A program made the position numbers and the translations under genes. Of a stretch of 64,000 nt of DNA, positions 1 through 10,557 are shown piece after piece (within the stretch, counting starts at the first letter, position 1; every line of letters begins with the position of its first letter). The notes beneath the pieces were generated by a model. The model worked only from the letters and a program-made list of their open reading frames with translations. It was not told the origin of the DNA and made no database searches. The stretch spans positions 124,001 through 188,000 of the forward strand of contig JALRME010000041.1 in NCBI GenBank assembly GCA_026120035.1, written 5' to 3'. The DNA comes from Coleophoma eucalyptorum. Its lineage: Eukaryota; Ascomycota; Leotiomycetes; Helotiales; Dermateaceae.

Positions 1-1531
1 TTATTCATGTCAGTAATTCCTTCTGTGAAGATTTTGCCATTGAGTAGTCCTATAACTTACCATATCATCGCGACCAGTAATGTAACCCATCTTGATCAAA
101 AGCACGAGACTGCAGCTCGTTACCAAAGGCGGACTAAAAATCTATTGTGAGCAACGGAATACGACAGAAGTTTATTTCAACCAATTTGACTTCGCCGTAA
201 TACTATTAGTTGGATGGAAGACCGATATATAGGAACGTAGATACGTATACGGGGATGGAAATCGAACCACATGTCTCCACTCAGCCAGGACCATTTAAAC
301 AGTATTACAGGGTACGCTGCTCAGGCTTAAATCTGGGATTTTTGCAGGCATCAAATGCTTACCTATGGTGTGGGCTCCACTGCAGCTTCTGATTTTCGGG
401 GTACTCCCTGGCATACCCTGGCCCCTGCGTTGCACCCGCTGCAAACCGAATCTACATATTACGGCAGGGTACATGCCGTGCCGAACATGCCAACAGCCAC
501 ACGGGTGCTCGCACCCGCATGGAAGTTAGAGTTGTGATTATTGTGACATTGTATGTAGAACAATGGTGGGAGTTAATAACAATTGGTGAGAGTTGATAAG
601 GGACACATCTGCCGAATGTTGGAATTGAGTTTAAACCGTTCTCGTTTCCACCAATCGTTAGAGTTGGACACAATATTCCCTGTGCCGTACGTGGAATATG
701 GTGTGAAGACCCCGGTTCGCCTGATCACCTTGAGGAGTCTGGGCGAATAAAAGAAGAAATAATAACGATGTTGGTCAGCGAGAATCAGGTACGAGGGGTG
801 ACTTCCGAGTCGGAACAGGACGTTGGGTTAGGATCTACCCAATTTACCAAACACTGCAAATTGTACGTGCTGGGCCGGATGCAGCATGTACACTACAATA
901 CTCAACAGCAAAGTGAGCGGTTGTTTTGTGGGTCGCTGTGGGTTCTGGGGGCCGGCACGCATTCCGAGGCCCTTGATGCTTCACGAAAGTCAGGCGAGGA
1001 AAACCGAGGCTGGAAGGTCCGGCATGCAGATAGATAAGTGACTACTCTAGACGCAGCATCTACTGCAGCTAATGCGGATATTCTTGCGGCAAAGCTCTCA
1101 GGGATCTTGCGAATTTTCAACGGGGAAATGTCCCAAGCACGAGGGAACCTCTTCGTCTCCGACGCGTAAGTGGCTGTGAATGCAATTGGTGGTGTGGGCA
1201 TAATTTGTTCTTCTCTCGATCACCTTGAGGAACGGCTGGTGCTGCATGTTGGGACGACCGTTATGCCCCATACTAAAGGTGCTGTTGAGTAAGTATGGGT
1301 GAAAAGAGTTTCACCCCTACCCAGGGAGTGCCATTGTGGTGTGAGATATCCAAGCCCACAAAAGCTGGCTTGTAGACTTTTTGTATATGGCCTCCGTTGA
1401 CTGCGATACTCCACGATTTGTCGAAGTATCCGTGCTTTCTTTCCTTTCCCTTCGCTAGAATCTGTCGTAGGGCTTTGTGTTTTAGATAGTGATCAACAGT
1501 TTCAACCAGGCACTGATCAACAGCCTCAATT
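1..1531. other. 5' flank without a supported gene
   Basis: No ORF here has recognisable domains or convincing exon structure. A 14-bp direct repeat (GATCACCTTGAGGA) occurs near 724 and 1222. A short open stretch on the plus strand (about 1042-1167) ends at a good donor (GTAAGT) and could be an exon or relic of a decayed gene, but no family was recognised. The last few hundred bases probably act as the promoter of the SAT4-like gene that starts at 1532. Confidence 0.4.
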
Positions 1532-3013
1532 ATGGTATCCGATCTGTCAGGGCCCGCCGTGATGGTAAGACAACCTGTATACATCTGCTATATACGCAAT
1601 GGCGACCTCAGTCACTAACTTGGATTTGTAGGGCTTTGAATGGTCGCTGTTCACTCTTGCAATTATTCTTGTTACGACACGACTGATCGTTCGGATCCAA
1701 ATACAGCGAAGAAAGCTCCTCCTTTCGGATATCTTTCTTGTTATTTCGCTGATAGATGCTATGGCACTCATAATATGTGACACACAATCATATAGACTTG
1801 GTGCCATGGGCGGCAGTTCCTTTACGAGTGCAGATTCGGGCTCAGCGGAGCTTCAACAAGAAGTTACACTATCCAAGGTTCGTTTATAGATTTCTCATCA
1901 AGAATCAACCATCACCAATCCATACAAGCCCCTCTTTCATATACCGCTGTCGGTAATTTACGGTAGATACCAATCTTAAAAAGGAACAAAATGCTAACAA
2001 AATGAACGATAGTACTCCTTTGCCTCGAATTACTTTTATGACAGCGGGATATACTTTCCTAAGTTCACGATCTTGACGTTCTATCTAAAGTTATTTCCTG
2101 TCACGAAGCCGAAACTACGCCGGGCATTATATGCGGTTTCAGCCTTTACTGTGAGCGCCTTCCTCTGTACAGCATTTCTGGATACCTTCTTCTGTGGTTT
2201 GGACGTAGCGAGCAACTGGTCAACAGATCCAGGTGCATGCTCTACCTTCAATTCTATACTGGTATTCCAAGTCGACTGGTCGACAAACATAACATCGGAT
2301 GTTATGAGTGAGTAATAGATATCCCTATTCTATGGTATAGACATATTCTGGCTGGCGGACACTGATTTGAATCATTCTAGTTTTCCTGCTTCCATTTCCA
2401 CTTCTGCGAGAACTCAAGTTGAAGCGTCGTCAGCTTATAGGTCTTGGATTCACTTTTGCTCTCGGTGCAATAACCATAGCTATTAGTATCGCCCGCTTTA
2501 TCTCAGTACAAGCTACTAGTCTGTACAATGATCTATGTAAGCACAAAATAACCTGTCTCTCACTCCGTTGAAAGACAGTAATGTCCATTGACTTCCTCCA
2601 CACCACTTCTAAAGAAGCGTCCTGCTGATTCGTTCCTGATAGATGTGTGGTCGATGGCTGAAATGGCCGTGGCTATTATTGTCGTTGCCCTACCAGCTTT
2701 GAGTTCTCTCCTACATCGACGCGGCAAATCATCTACCAATCGTTCGTATGAACACGGCTCGCATTATGCGAGCGCGAGCGGATTAGGAAACCGAGCACCC
2801 CATCGAAAACTGTCATCTATCACGTCGGGTAAATATAGTGCAAATCGAGCTATGGGGAATCTAGCAGATGAAAGTGGTAGCGATGTCGAGCTCAATCCTA
2901 TGAAGGGTGATGTTAATGGGATCTATAAGCGGCAGGAAGTGATTGTGGAGTCACAAGTAATCGACAGTAAAGATGACCGGGTAAATGTAGCATACTGGAG
3001 TAGTAATCAGTAA
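1532..3013 (+). CDS. Pth11/SAT4-family rhodopsin-fold integral membrane protein
   Basis: Predicted 366-aa protein from five exons: 1532-1564, 1632-1877, 2013-2307, 2381-2536 and 2643-3013. All junctions are GT..AG and the phases close. Visible hydrophobic helices include EWSLFTLAIILVTTRLIV and the segment after LLLSDIFLV. The diagnostic SAT4 block runs from YFPKFTILTFYLKLFP through a Cys-containing extracellular loop, then ISIARFISVQATSLYND and WSMAEMAVAIIVVALPALSSLL near the end. Family members are seven-TM fungal proteins, some of them Pth11-like surface receptors; the ligand is unknown. The hydrophilic Ser-rich tail of about 90 residues would be cytoplasmic. The start was chosen because ATG at 1532 yields the short N-terminus usual for the family, joined by a 67-bp intron. 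The family call is strong; a signalling role is inference. Confidence 0.85.
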
Positions 3014-4216
3014 CAGATATAGAAGCTGGCAGAGCATATTCTATAAAGGAATGTTCTGGGGAGTTTTGTTATGGCGCATATGCGTTTTCATGTTTATTAT
3101 GACATCCGGTCTTAGATGCATAAATTATAGCACGATGCTTTTAACAGATGTTTCATTTCAAGTCTTTCACTTGCATCTACCTATAAGGAATACATCTAGG
3201 AATAGCAGGTACAAAATGAGGTACTACTGAAGATCAAATTTGCGAGCTTGATATGCTTTCGGTGAAGGTATTCTTCGAGCTGGCTTCCGTTAGACTGGTT
3301 AGAGTCAAAAAGGACCCAAATAATTTCAAACTATTGGAAGCCGAAAATTAGGACTTCACGAATGGGGTGGCGTGGAGCTGGATAATTAAGGGAAATGTAC
3401 TGAGATGCATGCTGCTACGATAGTTTTGCGGATCATTTGGTGTCTCGTATGAGAGCCATTGTCTCGTTTTGAAAATGGTTTTCTTAGTTTGCTGCTCTTG
3501 AGCTCTCTGCCATATTTTTTTTATTTCACATTCTTAAACACGCTCGATGGTATTTTCCATTTGGAAAATAATTCCTGTTAAAGCCTTTAGATCTTTCTCT
3601 TTGATTATTCTATCTCGTATCAATGCTCATTATCTCGCGCAGTCATGATATATGTAGGTACTTATGTTAATCTTAATTTTAAGTTACATTGCAAGGATAC
3701 GATAAACTTTATGGAAAATTGCATATGAATTGTTTTTTTAGAAGGCGTCTTCACATTTGAACGGTACCCAACCGGTCTTCAACAACTCTTCATGATTTTT
3801 GAAATTGATGTGACATTGGCTATATAGAAGTGAAAATGAGGGCTATATGGTATCTGCCAGACTGTCATATGACCCCAAGTTTCAAAATTTCAATGAAATT
3901 CACAATTATGATTAATTTTGAAAAGATTTTTCGTGATTATGATTGTAACCTTATAGTCATACGATTTTATGATATACACGAACTGGCTCTTTTGACGACA
4001 GGGGTTTCAAAAAGTCCGTAAATTAACCGGTGGTTACCTAAACAGTTGCCATTTATCGTGAAAAATTCCGACAAAGCCGTAATATGATTCTTTGCTCGAA
4101 AAGGCTTCTTTCCGGACGTGAACTATGATAGAGGGGATACCAATCAGCTTAGAGACATCGATACCAAGGCTAGTGGATCTACCCCACTCACACGTTCAAT
4201 CAGCCCGATAACATTC
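3014..4216. other. AT-rich intergenic spacer
   Basis: Spacer between the 3' end of the SAT4-like gene and the 3' end of the NLR gene. Only short chance ORFs are present. No repeats or RNA gene were recognised. Confidence 0.6.
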
Positions 4217-7200
4217 TCATCTCCTCGCATGAATCTTTTCGTGTCTCTTGCAGTCATTTGCTCTGGTAAAAGCCTTACCACACTCAGAACAAGGAAAAGG
4301 CCGTTCTCCAGTATGACTGAGGATATGGCTTCTCTGATGAAAGCCGCGTGTGAACCGCTTGCCACACATATGACATTCCCACCTCGTTGAAGCAGTCGGT
4401 GGCGGAGGTTTTGCGAAGCTATTGGCTTGTACCTCAGTATCTGGGTGAAAGAAGCGCATATGCTTCTCGAGATCTTTGTTCGAAGTAAAGCCAAACTCTG
4501 CGATGGAACAGTCCGGGTAGATGCAGTTGAATGGCCGGTTATGCCGGTTTATGTGCTTTTCGCGACTGCGGACCTCCTTAAACCCCTCATGAAAGTAGAA
4601 GCAAGTGACTTTGGGACAATTGAATGTCTTGTCACCATATAAATCGGTAGGAAACTGACTTTTCGGAAGACCCTCTAGCAATTTACGATTTCGGACTAGA
4701 GCACCATCCAGAGCTTTAATGCTTACATCGTTTCGCGTTTCAATACCAGCTTCATAGTGTCGATAAATGTGATTCCAGACCAACAGGAGGTTATGATGAA
4801 ATTGAAACCCTTTAAATGGTTCGCAATCCTGCTCTGCCAAGTGACAAACCGAAGTTTGTAGTATGTCGTTTTCATAACGTTCGGTAAATTCGCTCAAAGC
4901 GATATTGATTTCTCCCAAGGCGACATCAATTTCTCTCGAGGCAGATTGAGGGTCCCCTCTCGTGAGAAACAATTTCATGTTTGATTTCACAAACGCTCGA
5001 ATGTGCTCTAGCCACTTCGCTACAGCATAGTCTTGGAAACAAAGACTTCCTTGCAGTGCAAGATTATGCAAATCTTCCTCCTCGATATCATCGTCGAAGG
5101 CCTCAAATGTAAGGTACCGAAGACAAAGTGCTGCCAAACCACATTCAACAGCAGATGCATCAATATATTCTGTGCGCGTTATGTACCTATGGTATAGTTA
5201 GCATGCAAAATTTCCTGTGCACATACACTGACTAACATCTTCGCAGTAGTATGGACCAATTCTACGCGATCTCCAGACAATATCTGGATCAGTGAGCCGC
5301 AGTACTCCGTAACGTGACTTCGTAGTCTACGCTCTTCAAAATCGAAAGATTGAGCTTCTGGATTCATTGAAACGGCTGCTTGTATTTCGCGCCATTTCAA
5401 CGGTCTTTTTGCACAAACCATCCGTCCTAAGAGTTGGCGAGCAATATCCCATTGCTTACCCTTTAATTGTCTCTTCATACGATTAATTATTCTTTCGTAA
5501 CTACTTATGAAGTCAGCTATATGATAATTATTCAGATGATAAAACACAATTCAGTAGAACTTGACTGTTTCAAGTGGCACAGATTAAGTCAAGTCTACTT
5601 ACGCCTCTTCTAACCCGCTAGGAAACCCGCGGGTATTAATTTCCTGGTCTAGGTTCCATTTTGTCTCTTGAGCATCCAGATTATCCATCACAAGTTTGGC
5701 ATAGAGAAACATTCCTAAAATAACTCAGCTTTGTTCAAAAGTAGATAACATCGAACATACCATTTGATCTTACAGAAGTCAATTCTTCTATATATTTAAC
5801 CTCACCACTCTCAAGATTGTATTTGTTCTGCAACCCCTGGCATCGGTGATGGACATAAGCCTCGAAGTCACCCTTGTTATCTTTTGCTGTCAATTCCAAG
5901 ACAGGTGCCATCTGTATAGCCTTTCTGATGTCTGCGCAGAATTGACTAACAAAAAGAACGCGAAGCTTCCCTGGATCACGTTCATCACATAGATCTACCA
6001 TGTCTGTGATCATTGAAACCACTAACTTTCGTTGTGCAATATCGCACTCATCTAGCCCATCGATGATGATATATTGCTTAGACAATTTCTCACAGAACAG
6101 TCTGAGAAGCTGCTTAGCTGTATCCAGCGATGTTAATTCCAACTCTCCACTCGAGTTGAACTTATCATATAAATATGGAATTAGCTCGCGACATTGGGTT
6201 AATAACTGGCCGAATAACCCTCTTAGTATAGAGATGCAGTCTTTCTTCTGTGGATCATTCTCGTTACAATAGAAGTAAGTAGTCGTGAATGACTTGTCTC
6301 CTAAACAACATTCAATGATACCAGAAGCAAGAATTGTTTTCCCTAACACAGTCAGATGCAATGTACGAGCAGAGTACGAGAGGCTTACTTACCAGCACCC
6401 GGAATCCCGGTAAGCCACAGGATCGACGAGACAGGAGTATCGGGCTCCATCCAATTTTGAATTTTTTCATCTTTCAAAATCCATTGTCCGCTTCCCGCAT
6501 TCTGTTTTCTTATGTCACTGAATGTGTGATGGTCTGACAGTGTACTGGGTGCGGCGGAGAACCAATTTAAAATATCGTGACACTTTCGATCCATTTCAAG
6601 TGCTAGTTCCCTTTTTAGAGTATCAAGATATTTTACTCTGTCTTGCTCATATTGTTGAATGGCAAGGAGAGTGATTCGACTGTTGCTCTCGCAGTTTTCA
6701 AAATGAATAGCAGCTGCTTGCTCTGCAATTAATTGTTTATGCCGGCCCAGACTACCTAGAATCTGATCGAATCTGGATTTGAAGTCTTTCCATGTGGAGC
6801 GAAAGATTTGGCGCCAGACTGTTTTTATAACACGTCAGAACATAGTACAATAAACTGAATATAAATGAGCTATTTACCCTTTCCTCTGAAGAAACGCATA
6901 GCTCCTTTATGAAATGCGAGTATATCAGCGTATACAAGGGCAAGAACACGTTGCATATGCTTATTAGTCCCAAAAAGAGTTTTGTATTGCTCTAATAACG
7001 GAATATGTTCACCGATTTGGCCATATGCGTCAACGAGGATCTCAAAAGAATCGGTCCATGTATTCGCTGTCTACATAGCCAAATTTGTTAGCTAACGCCT
7101 CTATGATGCATAGTAAGTGGATTAAATAGTTTGGAAATTAGATTTAATTCCTCAGATGAAATACAGTAGGGAGACGAAGACCAAATAACGGGGTCTTACT

Positions 7201-7469
7201 TGTAGAATGAATTTCATAGGGCCCCAGACAAAGGCGACAAAGGAGGAGGCATTTACAAAAACCTCTATGACTTTGCTGAATTGATCCATAGCTTCCAGGA
7301 AAGACTCAATACGGGCCATATTCACCATAGTTTTCAACTGTTCTTGTTCCCTCTGGATGTGGAGTGCAGTTTTACGAACATCGTCGAGTGTTGTAAACTG
7401 AAAATTATCTAGCTCCTTTGGCAGAAGGCGCTTCTTGAAATCATTCAAAATAGCCTCAAAAGAAGCCAT
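4217..7469 (-). CDS. NACHT NLR-like (STAND) protein with C-terminal C2H2 zinc fingers
   Basis: Predicted 938-aa protein. Exons on the minus strand: 7469-7200, 7070-6878, 6818-6393, 6342-5761, 5714-5603, 5500-5237 and 5186-4217. Six introns, two of them exactly 50 bp. Residues 1 to about 280 are a helical N-terminal region with the FVWGPMKF motif common in fungal NACHT proteins (DUF7708-like). Walker A GIPGAGKT lies near 291-298, split by an intron. Walker B IIIDGLDEC is near 387-395. A winged-helix-like region follows (AYERIINRM, LKWREIQAAVS, VELVHTTAKM). The C-terminus, where ankyrin, WD or TPR repeats are usual, instead carries four C2H2-like fingers: two less regular ones (about 790-860) and two classical ones joined by HTGERPF (887-938). 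NLRs of this kind take part in non-self recognition and cell-death signalling. The zinc fingers suggest a nucleic-acid or protein-binding output; this is inference. Confidence 0.88.
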
Positions 7470-8202
7470 TTCCGTACTGTTTTCATGTAAATACCATTAA
7501 ATATAACCAGATCTTACAGCTAGGACTCTTGCAGATTGTGGAAAGTTCACAAGACTTCAGCAAAGTGATCGTCTATGATTCTGACCAGAATAATACTGCC
7601 TCAGAACAAATGACACTGCAAAGAGAAAACTAGATCCCCATGTCCTTTGATCTAATGCACTTTAGTAGTTTTACGAATACTCGTCTCGTATCTTACAAGA
7701 TGCATTGTAGTGTGGATTGAGAGAGAGATAGGTGCATGTCTGAACGTTATTTAAGCACAGCCGCAATTTTCTTCAAATTAGGTCTGTATCACTAGTACAA
7801 TTTCGGTGCGGGGGGGGGGGGGAGGAGGCTGTCACGTTGTCATACAAGAATGTGGGCCATAGCCACAACAGAAAATTCAACTGTCTGCAAGGTCTGTAAG
7901 CAAAATGGGACAAGGCGAAATGGAGATGGGCCGAAAGGTAATATAGCTGCACAACGATATTAGTACGGAGGATTGCACCGTGGCTACACTGGTATTGGTA
8001 GAGAGAGACAGATACGAAATGTAAGGCAGCCTAAAACTTAACTATGAGCAAGCAACCAAAAGGCTCACTATCACATGAAGTACTGTCTCATTGAATAAAT
8101 GCCGTTTAACATAACATTGGTCCTACAATATTATTTGTCGAGCAGTTGGGAACTATTAAGCATTGCCCGGTATTACTGCTACCTCCACGAGCTTTCCTCC
8201 AT
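7470..8202. other. NLR upstream region with a 13-G run
   Basis: The 5' flank of the NLR gene contains a homopolymer of 13 G (7810-7822) followed by GGAGGAGG. No coding signal was seen. Confidence 0.5.
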
Positions 8203-10229
8203 GATTACGCTAAAATTGCAGTGAAAGAGGACCAGAAGACCAAGAATCCATACTAAATAGGCCCAGTGTAGCGGCAGAATAACCCCTGTCATTTTTCATG
8301 AATTTCGATAACCCCCTTTCGTACTTTAGTACGTGGGCGAATAAACGAGAAGCCTACTCGGTCCGCCTTACAGTTCCTTATCTCCCTACGATATACCTCC
8401 TTTCGATTGCGCTACAAAGTGCAGTGCAGCAGTAGGCGTCGCTATCCTTCAGCTGTTGTATTCCTCCTTACCTGCTTCTTACTATATCTGCACCTTGATC
8501 ACTCTAAAATTGCAGTGCGCCAGCCTAGAGGTGCCAGACTTCGGTGTCTCCATATGGATTGCACAAAGTGTACCGTGCTGATCATCCTGCAAAGATGCAG
8601 TGTGGCTATGCATTAGCACCAATCATCTTTATTATCTCTGTACTTGCTTCTTACGGCTCTGGGCCTCATAAGAAAATTACAGCACAAAAATGACTGCTGT
8701 CACTTAAGGCTATAATGCGTTTGAAAGATTCTTCCCCGGGAGACTTCACAGGGAGGGAAGCGGCCATAAAGCTGACCGAGATGGTTCCTCTATTATTTGT
8801 CGTTACATCGACAACATACTATATCAGTCTGCCCTGCAGCCTACCTCTACACGTACTTTCCTCGATTACGCTAAAATTGCAGTGCGACTTTCCAGCCTCA
8901 CTACATCATATTGATTGGGATAGTTCTCTACTCGGTGAGCGTACACTTTGATTGAATAAGGCTAACAGGGTTGGCTTAATAATGTCGTAATAGCAGCAAG
9001 AGTGGGTATATATTAGCACTTATTAGCTGTTGTATTTTTCTTTGCTTAATTCTTACGGTATCTATGCCTCATTTATACTAAGACTGCAGTACGGCTAACC
9101 TGCGTTTTATGGCTATCAACAATGTCGACTTAAAGATTATACCAAACAATAAGAAGTTGTCCTGGCTACATTTTCCCCGTCAATTACACTGAAATTGTAT
9201 TATTATTGACTTTTTTCAGTATTGACAAATATTGAGTAAAGATATTAAAGATATCCTGCACACCTTATAGTCCCCTGCCTCCTACAGCCGCCGATTACAC
9301 TACAATTGCAGTGCAAATGAAGCGAGAAGCCCACTTTGCAACCTCTCCCTACGGTACCTCCTTTCCGATTGCGCTAAAATCGCACTGCAGCTCGATTAAT
9401 CCATAGAATTAAACTTTAAAAAGGCTATCGAGGAATCAGAAGAAGCCGTCTCAGTCTGTCCTATAGCTCCACAGCCTCCTGCCAACAACATCTCCTCATA
9501 GATTACACTCAAAAAGCAGTGCAGCCAGTTCTGGGTCGGGCAAGGCAGAATCTGCATTACAGTTCAGGCTAAACCTAGAATATGCTTTAGCCTGCTCCAC
9601 AGCCTCTCGCCAAAAACGTCTGCTCATAGATTACACTAAAAATGCAGTGCACCTAGAATCTGCCTTGATCTGCTCCGCAGCCTCTTGCTTCCCAACGTCT
9701 CCTCATAGATTACACTAAAAATGCAGTACAGGCAGATTCTCAACACATCCCACATGCCATAATAAGACGCTTTTTAGTTGCTCCACAGCCTCTTGCTTTC
9801 CAAATGTCTCCCTATAGATTACACTAAAAATGCAGTGCAGAATTCACTTGCCACTAAGGTAGGGGCAGGGCAGAATCTACAGTGCAGTTCAGGCTGAACC
9901 TAGAATCTGCTTTATCTGCTCCGCAGCCTCTTGCCTCCCACAACGATTTCTACTCATGGACTGCATTAAAAATTCGGTGAAGGGTATATGACCTGTCAAT
10001 AATTTGTATCACCACCAAACTTGCTGATGATACGTACGCCTTATTCATGCTAAAATTCAGCAAATGAATATTTAGCGGTGCCAATAAAAGTCCCTCTCGG
10101 TCTGCTTTACAGCCTCTTTTCTCCCTCATATGTCTCCTTGTCGGTCATACTGGAGCGCCGTAAAATACTGTCTCGCATCGTCAGCATTACCATTGTCAGT
10201 TCTATTCTCACACTAAAATTGCAATGAAA
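8203..10229. repeat. cluster of about 18 diverged short interspersed repeats
   Basis: A motif close to TTACACTAAAATTGCAGTG recurs, always in the plus orientation, around 8203, 8405, 8497, 8557, 8586, 8668, 8863, 9071, 9181, 9293, 9367, 9501, 9629, 9708, 9817, 9958, 10046 and 10208. Spacing is irregular (about 30-210 bp). Better-preserved copies (9500-9840) are preceded by a C/T-rich block such as GCTCCACAGCCTCTTGCC and then CTCCTCATAG, giving a unit of about 60 bp. The motif core is an imperfect palindrome (CACT..AATT..AGTG). A longer near-duplicate of about 74 bp is also present (9536-9610 and 9864-9935). The copies are too diverged and too irregular for a fresh minisatellite. No coding potential or known element family was recognised. 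Confidence 0.75.
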
Positions 10230-10557
10230 TTCTGACGGGTGACGGCTAGTCAGCGTATTCAGCATGTGTACTTTTTAGAGTGTAATATATAATCCATATA
10301 TCATCACGATACGGAAGAAACGTTTGAAGGAGGTCTACAGATTTTGAAAAGTGGAAATATTCTAAAAGACAACGTATCGGGTTATACCTTACCATGTTGT
10401 CGTTAAAACGATTGCTAAATGACGGTACCGATGAAGCGCTCGATCAAGGCTTCATCAGTGGTCGAGCGTCATTTAAGGATATCCATCAAGGCAACCTAAC
10501 CAATTTGTAATGTCTATTTACCCATCTCCTAGAGTGAGCTAAACCACGCATAGTGAT

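Noticed and set aside
1042..1167. Exon-like plus-strand stretch ending at GTAAGT
   Set aside because: No family recognised and no partner exons found; kept only as a remark in the flank entry.
1273..1584. 103-codon minus-strand ORF near the left end
   Set aside because: It overlaps the first exon of the SAT4-like gene, has no recognised domain, and codon patterns do not support it.
7810..7822. Run of 13 G as a possible quadruplex or regulatory element
   Set aside because: A single homopolymer; more likely slippage or a sequencing length error than a functional site.
8203..10229. CRISPR array or tRNA-derived SINE
   Set aside because: Spacing and copies are too irregular for CRISPR, this is a eukaryote, and no A-box/B-box promoter pair was seen in the unit.
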